From positions 1-64,000 of the forward strand of contig NZ_AEEC02000027.1 in NCBI RefSeq assembly GCF_000300975.2: a stretch of DNA of 64,000 nucleotides, in the 5' to 3' direction. This document shows positions 6,902 to 13,199 of this stretch, piece by piece (the first letter of the stretch is position 1; every line of letters begins with the position of its first letter). The position numbers and the translations under genes are program-made. The DNA comes from Herbaspirillum frisingense GSF30. Its GTDB lineage: Bacteria > Pseudomonadota > Gammaproteobacteria > Burkholderiales > Burkholderiaceae_D. Under the pieces are notes generated by a model. That model made no database searches and was not told the DNA's origin. It saw nothing but the letters and a program-made list of their open reading frames with translations.

Positions 6902-7531
6902 ATGACAAAAATACTTGTAGTCGATGACCACGCGGTCGTACGGGCAGGTGTACATCATTTCATTTCGGAAATACCGTCGATGGAAATCGGCGGCGAGGCC
7001 AGTACGGCGGAAGAAGCCATCCGTCTGGTGCGGACCCAGGACTGGGACATCGTCCTGCTCGACATCGCAATGCCCGACAAGAGTGGCGTCGAAGTCTTAA
7101 AGCAGATCAAGCGGGAAAAGCCGGAGTTGCCGGTGCTCATGCTGTCCATGCATCCAGAGAGCCGCTATGCGGTGCAGGTGCTGCGCAGCGGTGCATCCGG
7201 CTACGTGCAGAAGGAGGCGCTGGCCACCGAGCTAGTCAACGCCATCAATACCATCCTGCGCGGTCACAAGTACATCAGCTACGGCGTGGCCGAGCTGCTC
7301 ACCAGCGAGCCGGTGGATTCCGAAAAGCCGCTGCACGAGACGCTTTCGCAGCGGGAATACGAGATTTTCTACAAGCTGGGTCAAGGGCAGGGCGTGACCC
7401 AGATCGCCGACGAGCTGTGCCTGTCGGTAAAGACGGTCAGTACCTATCGTTCGCGCGTGCTGCAGAAGATGAGCATGACCAATAACGCGGACATCATTTA
7501 TTACGCGATCAAGAACAACCTGATCGACTGA
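6902..7531 (+). CDS. NarL/FixJ-family response regulator
   Basis: 209 residues. A receiver domain occupies ~1-120, with the acidic pair D8/D9, phospho-acceptor D54 (VLLDIAMPD) and the switch lysine in YVQKEA. A LuxR-type helix-turn-helix follows at ~145-205 (LSQREYEIFYKLGQGQ, LSVKTVSTYRSRVLQKM). It should bind DNA as a dimer after phosphorylation. The partner is probably the histidine kinase at 8327. No good Shine-Dalgarno is visible before the ATG. It sits in the middle of the small stress genes and is the obvious candidate regulator for them. Confidence 0.93.
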   Translation: MTKILVVDDHAVVRAGVHHFISEIPSMEIGGEASTAEEAIRLVRTQDWDIVLLDIAMPDKSGVEVLKQIKREKPELPVLMLSMHPESRYAVQVLRSGASGYVQKEALATELVNAINTILRGHKYISYGVAELLTSEPVDSEKPLHETLSQREYEIFYKLGQGQGVTQIADELCLSVKTVSTYRSRVLQKMSMTNNADIIYYAIKNNLID

Positions 7532-7629
7532 GATCCGGCGACCCGGGCGGTTCCGGCCAGGCAGCACAGGCTGCAGAGGCTGCATGAACCAGACGGGGTC
7601 GCAGGCAAGGAAGAGTGGTACATCGCATC

Positions 7630-8124
7630 ATGGACGACATTCTCAACATCAGGCCCCAGCGCGACGGCGACGGGACGATCCTGCGGCTCTTCCTGGTGGA
7701 AGATTCGGAGGACGTGCGGGACCTGATTGTCGAGAGTCTGGCCGAAATTGCCGGTGTGCGCCTGGTGGGTTACGCCGAGACCGAACTGGAAGCCCTGCGT
7801 CATCTGCAGGAGAGCAGCTATGACGTGCTCATCCTGGACATCCAGTTGAAGCAGGGCAACGGCATGAGCCTGTTGCAGTCGCTGGCGCGCTCCAATACGC
7901 GCCGCCAGAGCGAGGTGAAGGTGGTCTTCAGCAATCACGTCAGCCCCACCTATCGGCGCGTGGGCGTGCAATGCGGCGTACAGCACTTCTTCGACAAGTC
8001 CTCCGAACTGCCGCTGCTGTGTGACCTGTTGCAGGAATTGGCCAAGCAGAAGGGGGGCAAGTCCGGGCGGACCTCGTCGAACAACAATTCGCCGCAAGGG
8101 CCGGCCCAGGCGGGTGGGGTATAA
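7630..8124 (+). CDS. Single-domain response regulator (receiver only)
   Basis: About 164 residues (169 if the upstream GTG at 7615 is used). A CheY-like receiver is clear: acidic LVEDSED, phospho-acceptor Asp in VLILDIQLKQ (D70 from the ATG), and the lysine in FFDKSSE. After ~residue 125 only a Gly/Ser/Asn-rich tail remains and there is no DNA-binding domain. It may act as a phosphate sink or connector between the kinase at 8327 and the regulator at 6902. AAGGAAGAG lies next to the GTG and 14 nt from the ATG, so the start is uncertain. Confidence 0.85.
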   Translation: MDDILNIRPQRDGDGTILRLFLVEDSEDVRDLIVESLAEIAGVRLVGYAETELEALRHLQESSYDVLILDIQLKQGNGMSLLQSLARSNTRRQSEVKVVFSNHVSPTYRRVGVQCGVQHFFDKSSELPLLCDLLQELAKQKGGKSGRTSSNNNSPQGPAQAGGV

Positions 8125-8326
8125 GCAGGATTTTGCTGCATGATTTGTGCAGCCAACGATCGCGGCGCCAGGGCTGTTCGGCGCGACCGCGGTGCACCAG
8201 ACAACGAGAACCGATCATGGCACGCAGCCTGCCCGGAGTCCGAAAGACCCTGACGCAGGCTTGATGTCCGAAACGTACGGACAGCGCGGACAGCACGGAT
8301 CGCACAAGAACGAGGGATTCCCGACG

Positions 8327-10360
8327 ATGCAGAAGAACCAAGACGGACTTCGTCCGTCCTCCGCCGACATCCAGAACAGCGCATCGGTCGAGTATTTCGC
8401 GGCATCGCACGCCAATTACAGCGGCATGGTGACGCTGGCCATGGGCCTGTCCATGGCCGTGATCCTGCTGGGCATCGTGGTCCTGCTGACCGGTTTCCTG
8501 GGTGAGGAGTACCGGCGACTGCTGTCAGGCCTGCTGGCCGTGCGCGAACTCACGGCCGGTGGTTTCATCGTGGGCGCCCTGGCGCTGTACCTCAATTGCA
8601 TGAATTCTGCGGTGCGCCGCCCGCTGCTGCGGCGCATCGCCGTCGGGCTGGCCGTGCTGCTGCTGGTCGGCGGGCTGGCATCGCTGGCGCACGGTGTCAT
8701 GTACGCGCTGGGCTGGCTGCCGCTGGAGGGCGCCGACACGATTTCGCCACTGGCGATCCCGCCCTTGCTGTCGCTGGGCTTTGTGCTCATGGCGACCGCC
8801 TTGCTGCTGCATGACTGGCGCCTGCTAGGCGGCTACTATCCGGCCGAATACCTGGCCTTTGCCCTGATCGCGCTGTCCGCCATTCCGCTGGTCGGTTATC
8901 TGTACGACGTCAGCCAGTTCATCTATCTCGATTTCCCGCTGCCGGTGTCGTTGCTCTCGGCGCTGGTGTTCGCACTGCTGGGGGCGGCCTTGCTCATGGC
9001 ACGCCCGGCACATGCCCTGATGGCGGTGATCATGCGCATCGCGCCGGGCGGCCAGATGTTGCGCCATCTGTTGCCGCAGACGCTGTTCCTGCTGCTGGCC
9101 TTCAGCCTGTTGCTGAACTGGGGCATGACGCATGGCTGGATCGTGCCGGAGCTGGTCTTGCCGACGCTGACCCTGATCAATGGCGCGATCGTGCTCTTCA
9201 TCTTCTGGGGCTCGGCCAGTCGGCTGGATAGCGAATATGGCGAGCGTACCCGCAATGCCCAGAAACTGGCCGAGACCAGCGCCTTGTTGAACGCCGTGAG
9301 CGAAAGCACCAGCGACCCGATCTTCGTGAAGAATCGCCAGGGCCTGATGATCTTCGCCAACCCGGCTACCCTGCATAAGCTCGGCAAGACCTGGGAAGAG
9401 GCCATGTACCGCTCCAGCCGCGAACTCTTCCTGGTGCAGGAAGAGGCCGATACGGTGGACCGCGATGACCGTCGTGTCATGGCCTCGGGCAAGCCCGAGA
9501 AGCTGGAACAGACCCTGCATTTGCCCGAGGGCGTGGTCACCTTCCAGACCGCCAAGGTGCCCTGGTTCGGCAAGGATGGCAGCGTGCAGGGCGTCATCGG
9601 CATCAGCACCGACATCACCGAGCGCAAGCAGGCCGAGGATGAACTGCGCCAGCGCGAGAGCCAGCTGGAAAAGACCGTGATCCAGCGTACCGCCCTGCTG
9701 CGCGAACTGACCAATCACCTGGAAACCGTGCGCGAAGAAGAGAAGCGCGCTATCGCCCGCGAGCTGCACGACAACATGGGCGCCTCCCTGACCGCCCTGT
9801 CGATGCACCTGGAAGGGGTCTACCAGATCCTGCCGCCGGATGAAAAATGGGCCGACCGCAAGACCCGCATGCAGGGCCTGATGAAGTCGCTGGTGGCCAC
9901 CACCCGACGCATCCAGACTGAACTGCGGCCCAATACCCTGGACCTGTTCGGTCTGAAGGCAGCGATCTCGGAACAGCTCGACGAACTGCACGAGCGCACC
10001 GGCATCGCCTGCCACGCCAGCCTGCCGGACGAAGACGTGGATGTGGGCCACGAGATGGAGATTGCCATCTACCGCATGCTGCAGGAGATGCTCAACAACG
10101 TCACCAAACATGCCAAGGCCAGCAAGGTGGATGTGATCCTCGATATCGACGAAGACCACGTGGCCCTGACCGTGCGCGACGATGGCGTGGGCATTCCCGA
10201 AGAGCGGCGCGACAATCACAAGACCTATGGTCTGCGCGGCCTGCGCGAGCGGGCTACCTTCTTCGGCGGCGAGGTCGATATCCGCTCCACGCCGGGCAAG
10301 GGGGCCTTTATCAGCATCAGCCTGCCGATCCGTCCCGAGTTGGCGCCCAGCGAGGCCTGA
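8327..10360 (+). CDS. Membrane PAS sensor histidine kinase, HisKA_3 type (NarX/UhpB class)
   Basis: 677 residues. Roughly residues 30-310 form a block of about eight transmembrane helices. One PAS domain follows (ESTSDPIFVKNRQGLMIFAN to VIGISTDITERK, ~310-440), then a short coiled coil, a HisKA_3 dimerisation/phosphoacceptor helix (IARELHDNMGASLTALS, His481) and a HATPase domain (EMLNNVTKHAKA, DDGVGI, GLRGLRERA). Kinases of this class pair with NarL-type regulators, matching the gene at 6902. GAGGGATTCCCGACG supports the ATG at 8327; an upstream GTG at 8147 and ATG at 8264 are alternatives. Terminator at 10404-10437. Confidence 0.92.
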   Translation: MQKNQDGLRPSSADIQNSASVEYFAASHANYSGMVTLAMGLSMAVILLGIVVLLTGFLGEEYRRLLSGLLAVRELTAGGFIVGALALYLNCMNSAVRRPLLRRIAVGLAVLLLVGGLASLAHGVMYALGWLPLEGADTISPLAIPPLLSLGFVLMATALLLHDWRLLGGYYPAEYLAFALIALSAIPLVGYLYDVSQFIYLDFPLPVSLLSALVFALLGAALLMARPAHALMAVIMRIAPGGQMLRHLLPQTLFLLLAFSLLLNWGMTHGWIVPELVLPTLTLINGAIVLFIFWGSASRLDSEYGERTRNAQKLAETSALLNAVSESTSDPIFVKNRQGLMIFANPATLHKLGKTWEEAMYRSSRELFLVQEEADTVDRDDRRVMASGKPEKLEQTLHLPEGVVTFQTAKVPWFGKDGSVQGVIGISTDITERKQAEDELRQRESQLEKTVIQRTALLRELTNHLETVREEEKRAIARELHDNMGASLTALSMHLEGVYQILPPDEKWADRKTRMQGLMKSLVATTRRIQTELRPNTLDLFGLKAAISEQLDELHERTGIACHASLPDEDVDVGHEMEIAIYRMLQEMLNNVTKHAKASKVDVILDIDEDHVALTVRDDGVGIPEERRDNHKTYGLRGLRERATFFGGEVDIRSTPGKGAFISISLPIRPELAPSEA

Positions 10361-10403
10361 GCGGCGCAAACCGAGTCCTTTCCCGCACATCCATCACCCT
10401 TCC

Positions 10404-10437
10404 GAAAGCCGCCCCCAGGGCGGCTTTCTGCGTTTTT
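10404..10437 (+). terminator. Rho-independent terminator after the sensor kinase
   Basis: An 11-bp stem (10404-10414 with 10418-10428) around a CCA loop, followed by TGCG and five T residues. It closes the regulator-kinase transcript 44 bp after the stop. Confidence 0.85.
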
Positions 10438-10483
10438 GTGAGGATTTTTCGGCACCGCTTTTCCTGCACGGTTTTTCGTTTTT

Positions 10484-10514
10484 TCCTACGCGCGAAAGGG
10501 CGACTCTCTTATGG
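10484..10514 (+). promoter_or_regulatory. Shared stress-island motif, copy D (TCCTAC-N20-TATGG)
   Basis: TCCTAC at 10484-10489 is followed after exactly 20 nt by TATGG at 10510-10514. It points at the CsbD-like gene starting 171 bp further on. Orientation and spacing match copies A, B, C and F. Confidence 0.5.
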
Positions 10515-10659
10515 GCCTGGCGCAGGCTCATCGATACCATGGAGTCATCGTCGCAGTCTGACCCAAAGGGTGGACCAGGCGGCGGTGCCGGCAAGCAGGC
10601 AGGAATGTCCTGACGTTGCAGCCGGGACCTATCAGGCAATCAACCACAAAGGAGCCATC

Positions 10660-10830
10660 ATGAACAAGGATCAAGTCAAGGGTAGCTTGAAGGAAGTGGC
10701 AGGCAAGGTGCAAGAGAAGACCGGTGAACTGACTGGCAATACCAGCCAGCAGGTCAAGGGCGCTGCCAAGCAGGTGGAAGGCAATGTCCAGAAGTCCTAT
10801 GGCGACGCCAAGGAAGCTGCAAAGAACTAA
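10660..10830 (+). CDS. CsbD family stress protein
   Basis: 56 residues, a short CsbD protein built from repeated K-G-x-x-K-E-x-x-G-K-V words (MNKDQVKGSLKEVAGKVQEK, then TGELTGN and KQVEGNVQKSYG). No membrane segment. The ATG at 10660 follows AAAGGAGCCATC. Motif copy D lies upstream. Together with 5328-5540 and 3310-3507 it makes three CsbD-like genes in 7.5 kb, in line with a dedicated stress regulon. Confidence 0.93.
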   Translation: MNKDQVKGSLKEVAGKVQEKTGELTGNTSQQVKGAAKQVEGNVQKSYGDAKEAAKN

Positions 10831-10913
10831 GTGAAGTGGGCGCGCCGTCGCCGTGAATGCCGCCCGGGTTCTGAGGAGCCCAAGACATTTGCGGTGGCCG
10901 GCGGGATGGCAGT

Positions 10914-10953
10914 GTAGGAATCTTCCTACGCCAGAATCGGAAACGGCTGATTT
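10914..10953 (+). promoter_or_regulatory. Perfect 7-2-7 inverted repeat GTAGGAATCTTCCTAC, shared motif copy E
   Basis: GTAGGAA (10914-10920), TC, TTCCTAC (10923-10929) is a perfect palindrome. The right half doubles as TCCTAC of the shared motif, with GATTT after 19 nt (10949-10953). The 7-2-7 geometry is the one established for dimeric NarL-type regulators, although the half-site sequence differs from the NarL consensus. It lies ~150 bp before the gene at 11082. Confidence 0.6.
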
Positions 10954-11081
10954 TGTGATGCAGCAATTTCCGCGACCATGTCGTCATGGTGCTGGTAGAG
11001 CCGGGAAATGGAAAAGAGTTCTCGGGTTGCCGCATGAAATTTTTGCTCACCGCCAAGAAGGGACCCCTGAAAGGGCAGACC

Positions 11082-11420
11082 ATGAAAAAAACAGTCGGTA
11101 TTTGCATGCTGGTAGCCGTTTCGGCTCTTGCCTCCTCCGCTTATGCAGCACCCCGTCAGGCTGATGACAGCGCAGCGCGCTGGTCGGCCTCCACGATGGA
11201 TCGTCACATGCCGGTCGATGCGACCCGCCTGCAGAAGGCAGGTCAAAAGAAGTTCCGGTACATGGACATGGCCGAAGGCCGTCGTTCCAGGTTCATGCGC
11301 GAAGCTGTCCTGCTCTATGGGCAAGAGGCTGGTGTGTACACCCCGGACGTCGCCCGCGAAGCCGCCAAGGCTGCGCCGCAAGCTCCGGCTGCGCGCGTGA
11401 TCATGCGTCCGATGACCTGA
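11082..11420 (+). CDS. Hypothetical secreted protein of the stress island
   Basis: 112 residues. A clear Sec signal peptide (MKKTVGICMLVAVSALASSA, cleavage near AYA-AP) leads to a short basic mature domain with the word GRRSRFMREAVLLYGQ and an Ala/Pro-rich end. I do not recognise a family. The start at 11082 follows GAAAGGGCAGACC and is the only one giving a signal peptide at the N-terminus; the frame is open further upstream. It is preceded by the palindromic motif copy E and followed 56 bp later by the glycine-zipper lipoprotein gene. Confidence 0.65.
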   Translation: MKKTVGICMLVAVSALASSAYAAPRQADDSAARWSASTMDRHMPVDATRLQKAGQKKFRYMDMAEGRRSRFMREAVLLYGQEAGVYTPDVAREAAKAAPQAPAARVIMRPMT

Positions 11421-11476
11421 TGCCCTTTCGGTAATCCGTTCGTTGGACTCTATTCGACAATGAGGAAGGAGTAGTC

Positions 11477-11692
11477 ATGAAAACAATTCAAAAACTGGCA
11501 GTGACTTCGGTAGCCATCTTTGCCTTTTCCGCGATGACCGGCTGCAGCAACATGTCCGCGCGCGACAAGAACACAGCCATCGGTGCAGGCGCCGGTGCGG
11601 TGGGCGGTGCGGTGCTCACCGGTGGTAGCGCCATCGGTACCGTCGGCGGTGCCGCCGTGGGTGGCGTGATCGGTAACCAGGTGGGCAAGTAA
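11477..11692 (+). CDS. Glycine-zipper lipoprotein (OsmB-like)
   Basis: 71 residues. A lipoprotein signal (FAFSAMTGCSN, Cys ~23) is followed by a short polar stretch and two glycine-zipper helices (GAGAGAVGGAVLTGG and GTVGGAAVGGVIGNQVG). This is the plan of osmotically inducible lipoprotein B and related envelope proteins; the biochemical role of OsmB is not known. The ribosome site GAGGAAGGAGTAGTC is strong. A perfect palindrome at 11759-11792 ends the transcript. Confidence 0.88.
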   Translation: MKTIQKLAVTSVAIFAFSAMTGCSNMSARDKNTAIGAGAGAVGGAVLTGGSAIGTVGGAAVGGVIGNQVGK

Positions 11693-11758
11693 GCCGGGCT
11701 GACCAGGTTGTCAGCTACAGCGTGCAGGCTATCGAGGCCTGCGCTCAAGGAATGCATC

Positions 11759-11792
11759 AAACGCCGTAACGATGGCCATCGTTACGGCGTTT
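11759..11792. terminator. Perfect 34-bp palindrome between convergent genes
   Basis: Two 17-bp arms (11759-11775 and 11776-11792) are exactly complementary. The outer ends are AAA and TTT, so the RNA hairpin has an A/U foot on both strands. It lies between the genes ending at 11692 (+) and 11869 (-) and probably terminates both. Confidence 0.75.
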
Positions 11793-11868
11793 TCCATTGG
11801 TGGCTTGCACTTGGGGCCGGCGCAGGGGTACCCCCTGCAGCCAGGCAGCAGGCTAAACCGGCATTGGC

Positions 11869-12204
11869 TCAGGAGGCCGGCTTGGCGCCTGTCGCCTTGT
11901 AGTCGTCATAGATGCGGCGGGCGCGCGCCGCATCGTCCTTGCGGGCTGCGGCGGCTTCCTTGCGGCAGGTGCTGGCCTGCTTGCCACGCTGTGCCTTGCA
12001 GTCGGCCAATGCCTCGGCGTAGGCAGCGGCGGTCTCCTGGTTGAGATTGCGCAGCCGTTCCTTGGGAGTGTCGGCGTTCTGATACCAGCGGGCTGGATCG
12101 CCATTGGCCAGCTTGTCCTCGCCGGCGTGGCTGGATGCGGCCGTCAGCATGGACAACGCGGCCAGGCAAACGGGCAGGGAGGATGCGAGGAATTTGTTCT
12201 TCAT
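11869..12204 (-). CDS. Secreted Ala/Lys-rich periplasmic protein, paralog-like to 5729-6106
   Basis: 111 residues. A signal peptide (MKNKFLASSLPVCLAALSML, cleavage near SHA-GE) leads to a helical region with NQETAAAYAEALADCKAQRG, one cysteine pair (CKAQRGKQASTC) and the word KEAAAARKDDAARARR. The plan resembles the Cys-paired protein at 5729-6106, although it has one pair rather than two. The ribosome site is weak (TAACAG before ATG). Function unknown. It lies downstream of DUF3309 on the same strand, separated by a strong hairpin at 12301-12336. Confidence 0.65.
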   Translation of the reverse strand: MKNKFLASSLPVCLAALSMLTAASSHAGEDKLANGDPARWYQNADTPKERLRNLNQETAAAYAEALADCKAQRGKQASTCRKEAAAARKDDAARARRIYDDYKATGAKPAS

Positions 12205-12300
12205 CTGTTATAGGCCTCATCACGCAAACGCGAAAACTTCATGGGGATGGGCCATCTGCCGTGCCCGCAGCGTATAACAAGCCAGCTGGACACAAGGCAA

Positions 12301-12336
12301 ACGGCGCGGTCGGTGACAGGGCACCGACCGCGCCGT
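12301..12336 (-). terminator. 15-bp GC-rich hairpin downstream of the DUF3309 gene
   Basis: Arms 12301-12315 and 12322-12336 are perfectly inverted around ACAGGG. On the minus strand three T residues follow the stem, so termination may be partial. It separates the DUF3309 gene from 11869-12204. Confidence 0.6.
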
Positions 12337-12451
12337 GTTCCCTTCCGCAGGCCGATGGTATCAGGCTTGCATCCGGGAGGGGAGGGTCGCGGGGAAAGCG
12401 TCAGGGGCGCTGGCAGCAGGGCGGATTCAACCGCATTGCTGCCGCCCCGTC

Positions 12452-12610
12452 TTATATCTTCCCGAGCAGCAACAGGATCAGCAGGATGATGACGATGGTG
12501 CCGGCGATACCGCTGGGACCATAGCCCCAACCGCGGCTGTGCGGCCAGGCCGGGATCACGCCGAGCAGGATCAGGATCAGGACGATGAGCAGGATGGTGC
12601 CGAGGGTCAT
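12452..12610 (-). CDS. DUF3309 small membrane protein
   Basis: 52 residues read from ATG at 12610 to TAA at 12452-12454. Two hydrophobic helices (GTILLIVLILILLGVIPAW and TIVIILLILLLLGKI) flank the family signature PHSRGWGYGPSG. That signature defines DUF3309, a widespread proteobacterial stress-island protein of unknown function. The ribosome site is AACAAAGGAGAAACTCC. Five 10-bp tandem repeats and motif copy F lie upstream. Confidence 0.92.
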   Translation of the reverse strand: MTLGTILLIVLILILLGVIPAWPHSRGWGYGPSGIAGTIVIILLILLLLGKI

Positions 12611-12670
12611 GGAGTTTCTCCTTTGTTATTGAATTCGTTCTTGCCCGCCAGGGTGCAAGCGCCGGGTCGT

Positions 12671-12720
12671 TCGTTGTTGCTCGTTGTTGCTCGTTATTGC
12701 TTGATGTTGCTCGTTGATGC
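12671..12720. repeat. Five 10-bp tandem repeats (TCGTTGTTGC type)
   Basis: Units at 12671, 12681, 12691, 12701 and 12711 read TCGTTGTTGC, TCGTTGTTGC, TCGTTATTGC, TTGATGTTGC and TCGTTGATGC. The period is close to one helical turn. They lie 61-110 bp upstream of the DUF3309 start, in its likely 5' leader or promoter. Confidence 0.85.
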
Positions 12721-12753
12721 TGAGCCATCATAGGCCCGGCCCCCCTGTCCCCG

Positions 12754-12784
12754 CGATCAGCGCCCGTCGCAATATGCTGTAGGA
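12754..12784 (-). promoter_or_regulatory. Shared stress-island motif, copy F (TCCTAC-N20-GATCG)
   Basis: On the minus strand TCCTAC (12784-12779) is followed after exactly 20 nt by GATCG (12758-12754), 144-174 bp before the DUF3309 start. A CCCGGCATTGCCGGG hairpin lies directly upstream of it. Confidence 0.5.
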
Positions 12785-12883
12785 AAACCCGGCAATGCCG
12801 GGTAGGCGGGCGCCTCGGTCCGTCCCCAGCGGAGGACCCAATGGGCCGCTGATCACTCCGCCTTGCCGCCAACTTGGTGCAAA

Positions 12884-12898
12884 GCACAAATGAAGTGC
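12884..12898 (+). promoter_or_regulatory. Candidate NtrC enhancer site (GCAC-N7-GTGC)
   Basis: GCACAAATGAAGTGC matches the NtrC dyad GCAC-N7-GTGC. It lies ~125 bp upstream of the sigma-54 promoter at 13012, a normal enhancer distance. A further GTGC half-site is at 12877-12880. Assignment is by consensus reading only. Confidence 0.55.
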
Positions 12899-13011
12899 GG
12901 CCCGAGCTCATGTTGACGGTGCGCGAACCCCCTCGCCGGACCGGTCTTGAGTCTTGGTCAGGGCGCCGTCAGTGCAGGCCGGGTGCGGCTTTGCGGGCGA
13001 TTATCATGCGC

Positions 13012-13027
13012 TGGCACAGTCTTTGCT
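13012..13027 (+). promoter_or_regulatory. Sigma-54 promoter of the nitrate transport operon
   Basis: TGGCACAGTCTTTGCT fits the -24/-12 consensus TGGCAC-N5-TTGCW exactly, including spacing. The start of transcription should be near 13038, giving a leader of ~160 nt before nrtA. Nitrogen control through RpoN/NtrC is the natural reading. Confidence 0.82.
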
Positions 13028-13037
13028 GAATTGACGA

Positions 13038-13150
13038 CATAGCGCAGACAGTGCGCAACAGATGTGAAGGTGTGACCAACGGCGGTCGCATCGTCCCGGA
13101 CAAAGGCGTCTTCCGACATGGTCATCCATGACGGGACACGCCTTTTTTTT
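13038..13150 (+). ncRNA. Leader RNA of the nitrate operon with hexaloop hairpin and intrinsic terminator (candidate ANTAR-type attenuator)
   Basis: Hairpin 1 is GCGCA-GACAG-TGCGC (13042-13056). Hairpin 2 is GTGACC-AACGGC-GGTCGC (13072-13089); its six-base loop has A at position 1 and G at position 4, the feature recognised by ANTAR antiterminators such as NasR, NasT and EutV. A terminator then forms from 13102-13145 (AAAGGCGT with ACGCCTTT, TTCCG with CGGGA, CATGG with CCATG) followed by U8 (13143-13150). GTCCCG (13093-13098) can pair instead with CGGGAC (13132-13137), which would break the terminator. No ANTAR gene is in the window. Hairpin 1 has a five-base loop and so is not canonical. Confidence 0.6.
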
Positions 13151-13199
13151 GTTGATGGCTTTCGTCAATGTCAATTCGCAACGCAAGGGGAAGGGTGCT

